Of a stretch of 64,000 nt of DNA, positions 16,431 to 24,707 are shown one piece after another. Within the stretch, counting starts at the first letter, position 1. Each line of letters begins with the position of its first letter. A program made the position numbers and the translations under genes. This DNA is from Saccharopolyspora hirsuta. Its GTDB lineage: Bacteria > Actinomycetota > Actinomycetes > Mycobacteriales > Pseudonocardiaceae. A model generated the notes under the pieces. That model ran no database searches. It had not been told where the DNA came from and saw nothing but the letters and a program-made list of their open reading frames with translations. The stretch covers positions 310,001-374,000 of the forward strand of contig NZ_VWPH01000001.1 in the NCBI RefSeq assembly GCF_008630535.1, written 5' to 3'.

Positions 16431-18836
16431 ATGGAAGTGACAACCCAGAACGAGTCGTTGGCTCCTCCGGAGAAGCGGAGAGGGCGCCGGGCAGGGCAGG
16501 AGAAGAACTCGATCCGGTCGCGGCTGACGTGGTCGGTCGTCATCCCGTGGATCGTCGTCTTCATCCTCTGGGCGGTCGGGTGCGCCCTGTTCGCGTTCGA
16601 GGCCATCTACACCCAGCAGGTCGCGACCAGCGTGCGGCAGATGTCGCTGCCCGCGATGGCGGCGCTCGAGGAGGTGAAGAAGGAACGCCTGCTCACCCTC
16701 GAGACCGTCGACGGTCCGGGCCGGAACCCGGCGGAGCTGCTCGACCAGCAGCGCCGGACCGACCGGGCCGTCAACGACATGAACCGGACCGCGGCCGGGC
16801 TGCTCGACTCGGCGCCGGAGGAGATCCGGCGCTCGATGACCGACCTGACCGACCAGCTCGATCGGATGGAGGGCGTCCGGTCGCGGGTGACCTCCGGGCA
16901 GATCTCCTACGCCGAGGTCGTCGACTTCTACGACACCCTCTTCGACACGGCCACCCGGATGGCCGACGTGCAGGCGAAGCTCACCCTCGACCCGGAGACC
17001 CGGCAGGGCGCGATCGCCGCGACCGACCTGCTCCGCGCCTCGGACCTGTTCTCCCGGGAGACGTCGCTGGTCGGCACCGTGCTCGACACCAGGCAGCTGA
17101 GCCCGGAGCAGCACCGCGAGCTCACCCGCTACATCGACTCGTACCACAGCACGCTGGAGCAGAACGCCTCCAGCATGCGCCCGGCCGTGCACGACCGGTA
17201 CCAGAAGCTGCTGACCAGCCCGTCCTGGCAGCAGCTGGTCGCGGCCGAGGACCGGCTCATCGGCAGCCCCGGCCTGGACAGCGGTGACGCGCTGCCGATC
17301 GGCCTCGAGGAGTGGCGCCGGATCTCCGACGAGGTCGGCACCGAGCTCTCCGCGATGGTCACCGCGCAGGCCGACGAGGTGTCGGCGGTCGCGGTCGAGA
17401 GCGGCAACGATGCACTGTGGACGGTGCTGTGGGGCAGCCTGGCCGCGCTGGTCGTCGCGCTGGTGTCCTTCGTCTACGCCCGCCGCGTGTACCGCACGGT
17501 GGTCGACGAGGCCCTGCTGACCCGGCTGCAGGGCCTGCGCACCGAGTCGCTGGTGATGGCCAACAAGCTGCCCGAGGTGGTGCGGCGGCTGCGGGAGGGC
17601 GAGCCGGTCGACGTCAAGACCGAGATGTCCGCGCTGGAGAACTACGGCAACGACGAGGTCGGCCAGGTGGCGCAGGCCCTCCAGCTGTTCCAGCGGCAGG
17701 CGATGGACGCCGCGGTCGGCGAGACCCGGGCCCGGCAGGGCGCGCGCGTGGTGTTCGTCGGCATGGCGCACCGCATCCAGCGGCTGCTGCGGCAGATGCA
17801 CGGCACCATCGACCAGCTGGAGAAGAACGAGGAGAGCTCGGCGCAGCTGGCCAAGCTGTTCGAGCTGGACAACTCCACCACCCGCGCCCGGCGCACGGTG
17901 GAGAACCTGCTGGTGCTCGGCGACCAGCAGCCCGGTCGCCGGTGGAGCCGCCCGGTCGCGCTGATGGACGTGCTGCGCTCCTCGATCTCCGAGATCGACC
18001 AGTACTCGCGGGTGGTCATCGGGCACGTCCCGAAGGTGATGGTCAACGGCGCCGCCGTCGGCGACACCATCCACCTGATCTCCGAGCTGATCGACAACGC
18101 CACCGCGTTCTCCCCGCCGAACACCCAGGTGCAGGTGGACGTCAAGGAGGTCGCGCGCGGCGTCGCGATCGACATCGCCGACCAGGGCCTGGGCATGAGC
18201 GAGGAGACCCGCGAGCGGGCCAACGAGATGATGTCCACCCCGCCGGAGTTCGACCGGCTGGTGCTGGAGAGCAACAAGGCCGAGCAGCTCGGCCTGTTCA
18301 CCGCGGCTCGGCTGGCGCACCGCCGCGACATCGCCGTGGAGTTCGGCGTCTCGGCCTACGGCGGCACCCGGGCGACGGTGCTGCTGCCGGACCGGCTGCT
18401 CGACGCCGACACCTCGCTGACCACGAGCAACGGCAGCGGGCCGCTGAGCCCGCCCGCCGCCCCCGCGGACCGGAGTGGCGGCGGACACGATCTCGCGGCG
18501 GTGCCGCAGCCGCGCGAGTTGAGCTGGAATGGGGTCATGACCGACCAGCCCGACCCGGCGGCAGCGGCGCCGGCCGAAACCGCGTACGAGTGGCCGCAGT
18601 CGGACCCGGCGCCGGAGCCGGCGGCCGATCCGGCGGCGGTGCAGGAGGAGCAGCGGAAGCCGAAGAGCGGACGGCCGCCGCTGCCCAAGCGGGTCCCGCA
18701 GGCGAACTTGGCGGACGGCCTGCGCGACGACCCGGACCAGGAGGAGCAGGGCGTGGTCGCCTCGCCCAGCAAGCTGGCCGGGTTCCGGCGGGCCTTCCGC
18801 GGCGGCTCCGGCGATGCGCCGGACGACCGCGCGTGA
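16431..18836 (+). CDS. cvnA: Conservon sensor histidine kinase CvnA-type
   Basis: Membrane sensor kinase, 801 aa. N-terminal helix (VVIPWIVVFILWAVGCALFAF, about residues 37-57), a roughly 260-residue extracytoplasmic helical domain of nitrate/nitrite-sensor (NIT) type, a second helix near residue 330 (WTVLWGSLAALVVALVSFVYA), then a HAMP-like linker, a dimerisation segment (VGMAHRIQRLLRQMHGTIDQLE) and an HSP90-like ATPase (ELIDNATAFSPP; DQGLGM). The tail is long, acidic and proline-rich and carries PPLPKRVPQANL, characteristic of actinobacterial CvnA proteins. It heads the four-gene cvn operon and would recruit the roadblock, DUF742 and GTPase proteins at the membrane. Signal unknown. Confidence 0.93.
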   Translation: MEVTTQNESLAPPEKRRGRRAGQEKNSIRSRLTWSVVIPWIVVFILWAVGCALFAFEAIYTQQVATSVRQMSLPAMAALEEVKKERLLTLETVDGPGRNPAELLDQQRRTDRAVNDMNRTAAGLLDSAPEEIRRSMTDLTDQLDRMEGVRSRVTSGQISYAEVVDFYDTLFDTATRMADVQAKLTLDPETRQGAIAATDLLRASDLFSRETSLVGTVLDTRQLSPEQHRELTRYIDSYHSTLEQNASSMRPAVHDRYQKLLTSPSWQQLVAAEDRLIGSPGLDSGDALPIGLEEWRRISDEVGTELSAMVTAQADEVSAVAVESGNDALWTVLWGSLAALVVALVSFVYARRVYRTVVDEALLTRLQGLRTESLVMANKLPEVVRRLREGEPVDVKTEMSALENYGNDEVGQVAQALQLFQRQAMDAAVGETRARQGARVVFVGMAHRIQRLLRQMHGTIDQLEKNEESSAQLAKLFELDNSTTRARRTVENLLVLGDQQPGRRWSRPVALMDVLRSSISEIDQYSRVVIGHVPKVMVNGAAVGDTIHLISELIDNATAFSPPNTQVQVDVKEVARGVAIDIADQGLGMSEETRERANEMMSTPPEFDRLVLESNKAEQLGLFTAARLAHRRDIAVEFGVSAYGGTRATVLLPDRLLDADTSLTTSNGSGPLSPPAAPADRSGGGHDLAAVPQPRELSWNGVMTDQPDPAAAAPAETAYEWPQSDPAPEPAADPAAVQEEQRKPKSGRPPLPKRVPQANLADGLRDDPDQEEQGVVASPSKLAGFRRAFRGGSGDAPDDRA

Positions 18837-18872
18837 GCAGACCAGACAACGAGAAGTGTGTGTGAGGTGGCC

Positions 18873-19289
18873 ATGACCGAAACAGCGTCGAAACTGAGTT
18901 GGCTGCTGGACGACTTCGTGCAGGGCGTGCACGGTGCCGACCACGCAGTCGTGCTCTCCAACGACGGGTTGGTGATCGCCAGGTCGACCGACCTGGACCG
19001 CGACTCCGCCGACAAGCTGGCGGCCGCGGCGTCGAGCATGCGCAGCATCGGCAAGGGCGTCAGCAAGGACTTCGGCCGCGGCCAGGTGGCCCAGACCCAC
19101 GTCGAGATGGAGCACGGCTTCCTGTTCGTCTCCGCCGCGGGCAGCGGGGCGTGCCTGGCCGTGCTGTGCGCGTCCGACGCCGACATCGAGCTGGTGGCCT
19201 ACGAGATGGGTCGGCTCATCACCCGCGTCGGCAGCTTCCTGTCGGCGGCACCCCGGGAGGCCCGCGGCGCGGTGGCGGAGAGGACCTGA
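18873..19289 (+). CDS. cvnB: Roadblock/LC7 domain protein CvnB-type
   Basis: Small cytoplasmic protein, 138 aa, of the roadblock/LC7 (MglB-like) fold: LSWLLDDFVQGVHGADHAVVLSNDGLVIARSTDL, then KLAAAASSMRSIGKGVSKDFGRGQVAQTHVEMEHGFLFVSAAG. The ATG at 18873 follows GAGGTGG; an upstream GTG at 18858 is in frame without a site. Known conservon CvnB proteins bind the kinase and act on the CvnD GTPase, probably as regulator or GAP-like partner. It lies between cvnA and cvnC with the standard order. Confidence 0.94.
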   Translation: MTETASKLSWLLDDFVQGVHGADHAVVLSNDGLVIARSTDLDRDSADKLAAAASSMRSIGKGVSKDFGRGQVAQTHVEMEHGFLFVSAAGSGACLAVLCASDADIELVAYEMGRLITRVGSFLSAAPREARGAVAERT

Positions 19290-19291
19290 CG

Positions 19292-19651
19292 GTGGACGAG
19301 GCGTGGTATGACGATGAGGCGGGCCCGATCGTCCGCCCGTACACGATCACGCGCGGTCGCACGCCGACCAGGAGCACCCGGCTCGACACCGCCAGCCAGG
19401 TGCTGACCGTCGAGCCGCGGCCGGAGACCCCGCGGCTGGAGCTCACCCCCGAGCACCGCTGGATCCTGGACGCCTGCGCGCGCCCGGTGTCGCTGGCGGA
19501 GCTGGCCGTGCTGCTGGGGCAGCCGGTGGGAGTGGTCCGGGTCCTGTGCGGCGACCTGCTCGACCACGGCGCCGTCTTCGTGCGCTCGCCTCGTACAGAA
19601 GTCAGCCGAGATATCTTGGAGCAGGTGTACCGTGGGCTTTGCAGACTCTAG
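19292..19651 (+). CDS. cvnC: DUF742 protein CvnC-type
   Basis: A 119-aa protein starting at a GTG two bases after cvnB. It has the DUF742 plan: an N-terminal segment GPIVRPYTITRGRT, then a winged-helix-like domain (LTPEHRWILDACARPVSLAELAVLLGQPVGVVRVLCGDLLDHGAVFV) and a short C-terminal tail. The last 20 bases overlap cvnD. Its biochemical role in conservons is not settled; it is thought to be part of the membrane-associated complex. Confidence 0.93.
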   Translation: MDEAWYDDEAGPIVRPYTITRGRTPTRSTRLDTASQVLTVEPRPETPRLELTPEHRWILDACARPVSLAELAVLLGQPVGVVRVLCGDLLDHGAVFVRSPRTEVSRDILEQVYRGLCRL

Positions 19652-20267
19652 CCTGGTTGAAAGCCGTTCCGTGCCGGGCAGATCCACCCCGGACGGCGCG
19701 GAGGCCGCGCCGATCCCGGTGAAGCTGGTGGTCGCGGGCGGGTTCGGGGCTGGCAAGACGACGCTCGTCGGTGCGGTCAGCGAGATCCCGCCGCTGACCA
19801 CCGAGGAGGAGATGACCGTCGTCAGCGAGGGCGTCGACGACGTCACGGGGGTCGAGCGCAAGACGACCACGACGGTGGCGCTGGACTTCGGGCGCATCAC
19901 GATCTCCGAGCAGATCGTGCTGTACCTGTTCGGCGCCCCCGGTCAGGACCGCTTCTGGCCGCTGTGGAACGACCTGGCGCTGGGGGCCGCCGGTGCGGTG
20001 GTGCTGGTGGACACCCGCAAGCTGGAGGACGGGTTCGCCTCCATCGACTTCTTCGAGCGGCGCGACATCCCGTTCGTGGTGGCGGTCAACGTCTTCGACG
20101 ACGCCTACCACTACGAGCCGGAGGAGCTCCGCGAGGCGCTGACGATCCCGCCGGACGTGCCGATCGTGATGTGCGACGCGCGGGAGCGGGAGCTCGCCAA
20201 GAACACGCTGCTCACCCTGGTGCGGCGGGCGATCGACAAGATCCCGTCCACATCGGACGCGAGCTGA
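19632..20267 (+). CDS. cvnD: Conservon small GTPase CvnD-type
   Basis: Ras-like/MglA-type GTPase, 211 aa, GTG start within the end of cvnC. P-loop GGFGAGKTT (about residues 36-44), switch region with KTTTTVALDFG, G3-like FGAPGQDRF, guanine-specificity region AVNVFDD (N-x-x-D form) and CDAREREL near the end are all visible. The GAPGQ sequence in place of DxxG is usual for CvnD proteins. It should cycle between GDP and GTP under control of CvnA and CvnB. A strong stem-loop follows six bases after its stop, ending the operon. Confidence 0.95.
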   Translation: MGFADSSLVESRSVPGRSTPDGAEAAPIPVKLVVAGGFGAGKTTLVGAVSEIPPLTTEEEMTVVSEGVDDVTGVERKTTTTVALDFGRITISEQIVLYLFGAPGQDRFWPLWNDLALGAAGAVVLVDTRKLEDGFASIDFFERRDIPFVVAVNVFDDAYHYEPEELREALTIPPDVPIVMCDARERELAKNTLLTLVRRAIDKIPSTSDAS

Positions 20268-20272
20268 CCGGG

Positions 20273-20307
20273 CGAGGTCGCGGGCGCGCAGTCGGCCCGC
20301 GACCTCG
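20273..20307. terminator. Stem-loop terminator between cvnD and tryptophanase gene
   Basis: CGAGGTCGCGGGC (20273-20285) pairs perfectly with GCCCGCGACCTCG (20295-20307) across a 9-base loop. It separates two convergent genes. Confidence 0.75.
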
Positions 20308-20313
20308 CGGCCC

Positions 20314-21687
20314 TCACGGCGTGATCGGCTCGGCGCGGCAGCGGAAGTGCCGCAGGACCGGCGGGTTGTGGGTGAGGCGGTAGCCCGGGACCCGCTCGGG
20401 GTTCTTGGCGATCTCGGCCAGGACCTCGGCGATGTACTCCATGTGGCTGTGGTCGTAGACCCGGCGGGGCAGTGCCAACCGCATCAGCTCGAACGGCGGC
20501 GCGGTGACCAGCTCGTTGTTCTCGTCGAAGGTGCTCAGGAACAGCCCGCCGCCCGCGGCCCGGACGCCGCCCTCCCGGTACAGCGCGCAGGTGAGCGCGT
20601 GGTCGGGCAGGTGCTTCGGCTGCAGGTGCGGCAGCAGCGGGGTGGCGTTGACGTAGACCGCGTGCAGCCCGGTCGGGCGCAGCGTCTCCACGCCCGCGGC
20701 GTGCAGGCGGTCGGCGAGGTAGGCGGCCTCGTGCTCGCGGTCGGCGAGGTAGTGCGGGTCCAGCACCTCCCGCAGGCCCTGCGCGAGGTGCTCCAGCGTG
20801 TGGCCGGTCAGGCCGCCGTAGGTGCGGAAGCCCTCGGTGGCGATGATGTCGACCTCGCAGCGGTCGGCCAGCTCCGGGTCGTGCACGGCGATGAACGCGC
20901 CCTCGTGCGAGAGCCCGTCCTTCTTGAGGCTGGCGACCACGGCGTCGCCGTACTCGAACGCCCGGCGCGCCACCTCGCGCGGGCTCCAGTCCCGGTAGTC
21001 CGGGTCGCGCCGGGTGATCAGCCAGGCGTTCTCGGCGAACCGGGCGGCGTCCAGGACCAGCGGCACGCGGTGCTCGCGGGCCACCGCGCTGATCTCCGCC
21101 AGGTTGGCCATCGACACCGGCTGCCCGCCGCCGCCGTTGTTGGTGATGGTGACGACGATCTGCTTGACCCGGGGCCCGTCCGGCCCGTCCAGGACGGCTT
21201 TGACCGCCTCGACGTCGATGTCGCCCTTGAACGGTGCGTCGCTGTGCATGTCGAACAGCTGCGGGCTGGGCAGGTCGCGCGCCTCGGCGCCGATGCGCTC
21301 GACGTTGGCCCGGGTGGTGTCGAAGTGCATGTTGCTGAGGCTGATCTCGCCCGGTCCCAGCAGCGCGCCGAACAGCACCCGCTCGGCCGCCCGGCCCTGG
21401 TGCACGGGCAGGACGTGCTCGTGCGGCACGAGGTCGCGGACGGCGTCCCGGAACCGGAACCAGGAGTCGGCCCCGGCGTAGCGCTCGTCGGCCCGCTGCG
21501 CCCACGCCTGCTGGTCGGTGGAGACCGCGCCGGTGCCCGAGTCCGACAGCAGGTCGATGCTGACCATCTCACCGCGGATGTTGAACGGGTTGTGCCCGGC
21601 GCGGTCCAGCTCGGCGATGCGCTCCTCCCGGGTGGTGATCGGGATGGGGCGCACGACGGCGGAGACGAAGGGCCGGAGGTGCGGCAT
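20314..21687 (-). CDS. Tryptophanase / beta-eliminating lyase (IptB-like)
   Basis: PLP enzyme of the tryptophanase/tyrosine phenol-lyase family, 457 aa, the usual length. Motifs: YAGADSWFRFRDAVRDLVPHEHVLPVHQGRAAE at the N-terminal side, VTITNNGGGGQPVSMANL, VPLVLDAARFAENAW with the cofactor-contacting Asp, and the PLP lysine region VASLKKDGLSHEG (SxKKD as in tryptophanases). AGGGAG precedes the ATG by eight bases. It is 61 bp downstream of an indole prenyltransferase gene on the same strand. The equivalent pair iptA/iptB in Streptomyces converts tryptophan to prenylated indoles, so this enzyme probably splits prenyl-tryptophan into prenyl-indole, pyruvate and ammonia. Confidence 0.88.
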   Translation of the reverse strand: MPHLRPFVSAVVRPIPITTREERIAELDRAGHNPFNIRGEMVSIDLLSDSGTGAVSTDQQAWAQRADERYAGADSWFRFRDAVRDLVPHEHVLPVHQGRAAERVLFGALLGPGEISLSNMHFDTTRANVERIGAEARDLPSPQLFDMHSDAPFKGDIDVEAVKAVLDGPDGPRVKQIVVTITNNGGGGQPVSMANLAEISAVAREHRVPLVLDAARFAENAWLITRRDPDYRDWSPREVARRAFEYGDAVVASLKKDGLSHEGAFIAVHDPELADRCEVDIIATEGFRTYGGLTGHTLEHLAQGLREVLDPHYLADREHEAAYLADRLHAAGVETLRPTGLHAVYVNATPLLPHLQPKHLPDHALTCALYREGGVRAAGGGLFLSTFDENNELVTAPPFELMRLALPRRVYDHSHMEYIAEVLAEIAKNPERVPGYRLTHNPPVLRHFRCRAEPITP

Positions 21688-21748
21688 GCGGGGTGCTCCC
21701 TACGCTGGTGCTGACGGGTTCGCCGGGACCGGTCGGTGCCCGGTGGCT

Positions 21749-22822
21749 TCAGTCCTGGACGGGGGTTCCCCCGTAGGCCTCGGACGAGAGGTAGAGCGAG
21801 GTCCCGGTCCGGTTCGGGCTCAGCCGCAGCGAGACGTGGGCGAGCAGCCCGGATTGCGCCTCCAGCGGGCGGTCGGTGAGCGCGCGGATGGAACCGTCCA
21901 GCGCGGCGGGGTCGAAGCGGAGTCGCCGCAGGTGCTCGGCGATCCGCTCGCGGGCCACCCCGTCGTGCGGCACGTAGTCGCGGATCGGCAGGTAGAGGCT
22001 GTAGTTGCTGGGCTTCTCCGCGTCGCCCCCGACGAAGGAGTAGCTCGACATCAGCGGCCGCCCGCCGAACACCTCGGTGCCGGGGGCCAGCACGGAGCAG
22101 AACTCGCGGATGGCGTTCTGGTCGATGCCCGGGACCGCCCCGGCGGCGAACTCGGCGTCGGCGGGGCGGGCGTCCAGCTGCCGGAAGTAGAGCTTGACCC
22201 GGGCGTGCGCGCTGCGGTCGAGGTCGATGGCGAAGAAGGTCGGCAGGTCCTTTCCTTCCCGCCGCAGGGCGTAGGTGTTGACCAGTTCGGCCGCGCCGGT
22301 CATGCCCAACCGGCCGAAGGCGTCGGTGACCACCCGCGGCGCGGCTTCGGCGCCGTGCAGGTCGGTGTTGAAGTAGAGCTTGAACGACGGGGCGCCCTGC
22401 GCGTCGAAGATCAGCGAGAACGCCCAGGAGAACCAGCTCTGCGGTTCGTCGGCGGTGAAGACGTCCTGCACCGCGCGCAGCCGGTCCAGCGCCAGGTCGT
22501 AGCGGTCGGACAGGCTCGCCACGAGGTCCTTCGCGGCCTGCAGGTTCGCCGCCGGGCTGGGCCGCTCCGCCAGCCGTTCCAGGTGGATGCGCAGGTGGCG
22601 CGCGCCGTTGTCCTCGAACTGGACGGAGAACTCCAGCGGGGTGGCGTCGTCGGCCACGCCGGAGGGCCACAGCGGTGGTTCGGACAACGAACGGGACGAG
22701 ACCGGCCCGAGCAATTCCTCGAGGAGTTCCGGTGGTGCGGCGTTGTCGATGCCCATGACGTCGCAGAGGTTCCGCAACTGTCTTTTCGTCAACTCGCCCA
22801 GCGTGGTATCGGCAGGACTCAT
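21749..22822 (-). CDS. Aromatic (indole) prenyltransferase, DMATS/IptA type
   Basis: A 357-aa soluble prenyltransferase of the dimethylallyltryptophan synthase (ABBA barrel) superfamily, bacterial length. Recognisable parts are PLEFSVQFEDNGARHLRIHLERLAE, SWFSWAFSLIFDAQGAPSFKLYFN, ARVKLYFRQLDA and NYSLYLPIRDYV; the regularly spaced K/R-x-Y-F/Y residues are those that cage the prenyl diphosphate in this family. It has no aspartate-rich DDxxD motif, as expected. With the tryptophanase gene downstream, tryptophan is the likely acceptor and C6 the likely position by analogy to 6-DMATS enzymes, but regiochemistry cannot be read from sequence. No SD of quality is visible before the ATG. Confidence 0.87.
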   Translation of the reverse strand: MSPADTTLGELTKRQLRNLCDVMGIDNAAPPELLEELLGPVSSRSLSEPPLWPSGVADDATPLEFSVQFEDNGARHLRIHLERLAERPSPAANLQAAKDLVASLSDRYDLALDRLRAVQDVFTADEPQSWFSWAFSLIFDAQGAPSFKLYFNTDLHGAEAAPRVVTDAFGRLGMTGAAELVNTYALRREGKDLPTFFAIDLDRSAHARVKLYFRQLDARPADAEFAAGAVPGIDQNAIREFCSVLAPGTEVFGGRPLMSSYSFVGGDAEKPSNYSLYLPIRDYVPHDGVARERIAEHLRRLRFDPAALDGSIRALTDRPLEAQSGLLAHVSLRLSPNRTGTSLYLSSEAYGGTPVQD

Positions 22823-23177
22823 GGAAACCCCGATCCATGTAGCTCGAAATCGGTAGCAGGCGGCGCGCGTGCGGCGCGGTCACGCTAATACGCGCGTTCC
22901 GGACATGCCAGATCCACTGGAGTGATCTTGGACATCCACTGCATTCGGCGGTTCCCGGCCTGGGCGAATGCGTTCCGCAGTCGGAATCGGACCGGTGCTG
23001 TTGAGATCGATTCGTGATCGACCGGTGATTCCGGTTCGGAATTCGATTTGTTAGGGGTTCCGTCCTGTTCGTCCGGGCGTCGGAATCGCTCCCGGCGATC
23101 GGACGTCCGGAGTTCACCGGGGCTTGCCGGGTCGGGGCTTCGGGATTCACCGGGTGTTTCGGTCCGCGCTGGTCGAA
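22823..23177. other. Promoter region of the prenylindole pair
   Basis: No gene is supported in this 355-bp stretch. It is less GC-rich than its surroundings and holds an inverted repeat AGATCCACTGGAGTGATCT at 22910-22928, about 90 bp upstream of the prenyltransferase start, which could be an operator. No dedicated regulator gene sits next to it. Confidence 0.4.
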
Positions 23178-23207
23178 CTCGCGGGGGCCCGGTCGGACCC
23201 CCGCGAG
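23178..23207 (-). terminator. Stem-loop after the SDR gene
   Basis: CTCGCGGGGG (23178-23187) pairs with CCCCCGCGAG (23198-23207) over a 10-base loop, eight bases beyond the stop of the minus-strand SDR gene. Confidence 0.65.
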
Positions 23208-23215
23208 CGGAGCGG

Positions 23216-24043
23216 TCAGCGGCCCAGGTGCATGCCCCCGGAGACGTGCACGACCTGCCCGGTGATGTGCGAGGCCTCCGGCGAGGCCAGGAAGTGGACC
23301 AGCGCGGCGACCTCGTCGACCCGGCCGAGCCGTCCGTCGGCGGCCCGCGACTCGACGAACTGCCGCCGCGCGGCGGGGAAGTCGCCGCCGCGGAAGAAGT
23401 CGGTGCCCTCGGTCGGGCCGGGGGAGACGACGTTGGCGGTGATGCCGCGCGCGCCGAGCTGGAAGGCCAGCTCGGAGGTCCACGGTTCCAGCGTCGCCTT
23501 CACCGCGCCGTAGCTGCCCTGCCCGGACCGCGCGGTCACCGAGCCGAGGTTGACGATCCGCGCGTGGTCGGCGAGCCGGGGCAGCAGCGCGTGCGTCACG
23601 AGCACGGCGCTGAGCACGTTGGCCTCGAAGTTCGCCGTCCACGAGGCGCGCACCGCGTCGAGGTCGTCGGCCGCAGGGGTGCCGCCGGGCAGGTCGGTGT
23701 TGCCGCCCGCGGCGTTGACCAGCACGTCGATCCGGTCCGGCAGCTCGGCCGCGGCGGCCCGGACCGCGGCCGGGTCGGTGGCGTCGACCGGCACGGCGCG
23801 GGCCGCCGGGCCCAGCTCGGCGACGGTCTCGGCGAGCTTCTCCGGGCGCCTGCCCAGCAGTGCGACCTGGTCGCCGGCCGCCACCAGCCGGGCCGCCACG
23901 GCGCGACCGATCCCGGTGCCGCCGCCGGTGACGACTGCGTTGCGGGGAGTCGAACTCGCGTTTCGCGGTTTCTCGTGGCTGGGTTGCATCGCGGTCCCCT
24001 GAGGTGCGGTTGAGCAGGACTCCGGTTGACGCGAGGGGGTCAT
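23216..24043 (-). CDS. SDR family oxidoreductase under MarR control
   Basis: Short-chain dehydrogenase/reductase, 275 aa. After a 30-residue hydrophilic N-terminal extension comes VVTGGGTGIGRAVA (cofactor), NAAGG, the catalytic Ser in NLGSVTA and YGAVKATLE (Tyr-x-x-x-Lys). GGAGG stands four to five bases before ATG 24043, so the long start is preferred to the ATG at 23989 (MQPSHE). The promoter is shared with the divergent MarR gene and contains two palindromes, so the enzyme is likely induced by a small aromatic or toxic compound sensed by MarR. Substrate unknown. Confidence 0.88.
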   Translation of the reverse strand: MTPSRQPESCSTAPQGTAMQPSHEKPRNASSTPRNAVVTGGGTGIGRAVAARLVAAGDQVALLGRRPEKLAETVAELGPAARAVPVDATDPAAVRAAAAELPDRIDVLVNAAGGNTDLPGGTPAADDLDAVRASWTANFEANVLSAVLVTHALLPRLADHARIVNLGSVTARSGQGSYGAVKATLEPWTSELAFQLGARGITANVVSPGPTEGTDFFRGGDFPAARRQFVESRAADGRLGRVDEVAALVHFLASPEASHITGQVVHVSGGMHLGR

Positions 24044-24056
24044 GCTTCCTCCAAGT

Positions 24057-24072
24057 TCTTTAGGTCTAAAGA
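24057..24072. promoter_or_regulatory. MarR operator, proximal to SDR gene
   Basis: TCTTTAGGTCTAAAGA: 8-base arms with a single mismatch from perfect symmetry. It lies 14 bases upstream of the SDR start codon and repeats the core of the perfect palindrome at 24091-24108. Confidence 0.7.
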
Positions 24073-24090
24073 CTGACGCGATGCTAGCTC

Positions 24091-24108
24091 GTCTTTAGGC
24101 CTAAAGAC
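24091..24108. promoter_or_regulatory. MarR operator, perfect 18-bp palindrome
   Basis: GTCTTTAGGCCTAAAGAC is fully symmetric and its centre is 35 bp from that of the companion site. TAGACT (24115-24120) just downstream looks like a -10 element placed so that MarR mRNA would begin close to its ATG (24129), giving a nearly leaderless message; MarR bound here would then block its own promoter. Confidence 0.72.
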
Positions 24109-24128
24109 AACCGGGCTAGACTGCCGCC

Positions 24129-24623
24129 ATGAACGCTGACGCGGTGGACGGCATCGTCGAGCAGTGGGCGCGGGAGCGGCCCGACATGGCGGTGGACGCC
24201 ATCGGGGTGATCGCCCGCATCCTGCGCATCGCCAAGCTGATCACCGACGAGCGCCGCCGCGTGCTGGCCGAGCTGGGCATCGACAGCGCCACCCTCGACC
24301 TGCTCGCCACGCTGCGCCGCGCGGGCGCTCCCTACCGGCTGACTCCGGCCGAGATCGCGGAGAACTGCCTGGTCAGCGGGGGTGCCATCACGCAGCGCGT
24401 GACCCGCGCCGAGGACGCCGGGCTGGTCCGGACCCAGCGGTCGGCCTCCGGCAAGCGCACCGTGGCGGTGGAGCTCACCGAGCACGGCCACCAGGCGATC
24501 GAGCACGACATCGAGGTGCTGATCGGCCGGGAGCGGCAGCTGATCGCCGGGCTCCCCGCCGACGACCGCAGGCAACTGGAGGGGTTGCTGCGCGAACTGC
24601 TGGGGCGGATGAGCCGCGAGTGA
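24129..24623 (+). CDS. MarR family transcriptional regulator
   Basis: A 164-aa winged-helix regulator: dimerisation helices at both ends and an HTH/wing core (TPAEIAENCLVSGGAITQRVTRAEDAGLVRTQRSASGKRTVAVELTEHG, about residues 74-120; the DxRxx wing has SGKR). There is no ribosome binding site before the ATG, consistent with a leaderless transcript. It is divergent from the SDR gene with two TCTTTAGG-type palindromes between, the usual MarR autoregulation layout. Confidence 0.93.
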   Translation: MNADAVDGIVEQWARERPDMAVDAIGVIARILRIAKLITDERRRVLAELGIDSATLDLLATLRRAGAPYRLTPAEIAENCLVSGGAITQRVTRAEDAGLVRTQRSASGKRTVAVELTEHGHQAIEHDIEVLIGRERQLIAGLPADDRRQLEGLLRELLGRMSRE

Positions 24624-24707
24624 CCGCCGCCCCGCCGCCGGGAAGGCGGCGAAGGGCACTCCGGTAGACTTCGGCGGCCGGGGAGCAGAGTGGAAGTGAG
24701 AGTCTCG

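Noticed and set aside
20314-21687. Calling the lyase tyrosine phenol-lyase
   Set aside because: The two activities share a fold and motifs, but the adjacent indole prenyltransferase favours a tryptophan-type substrate.
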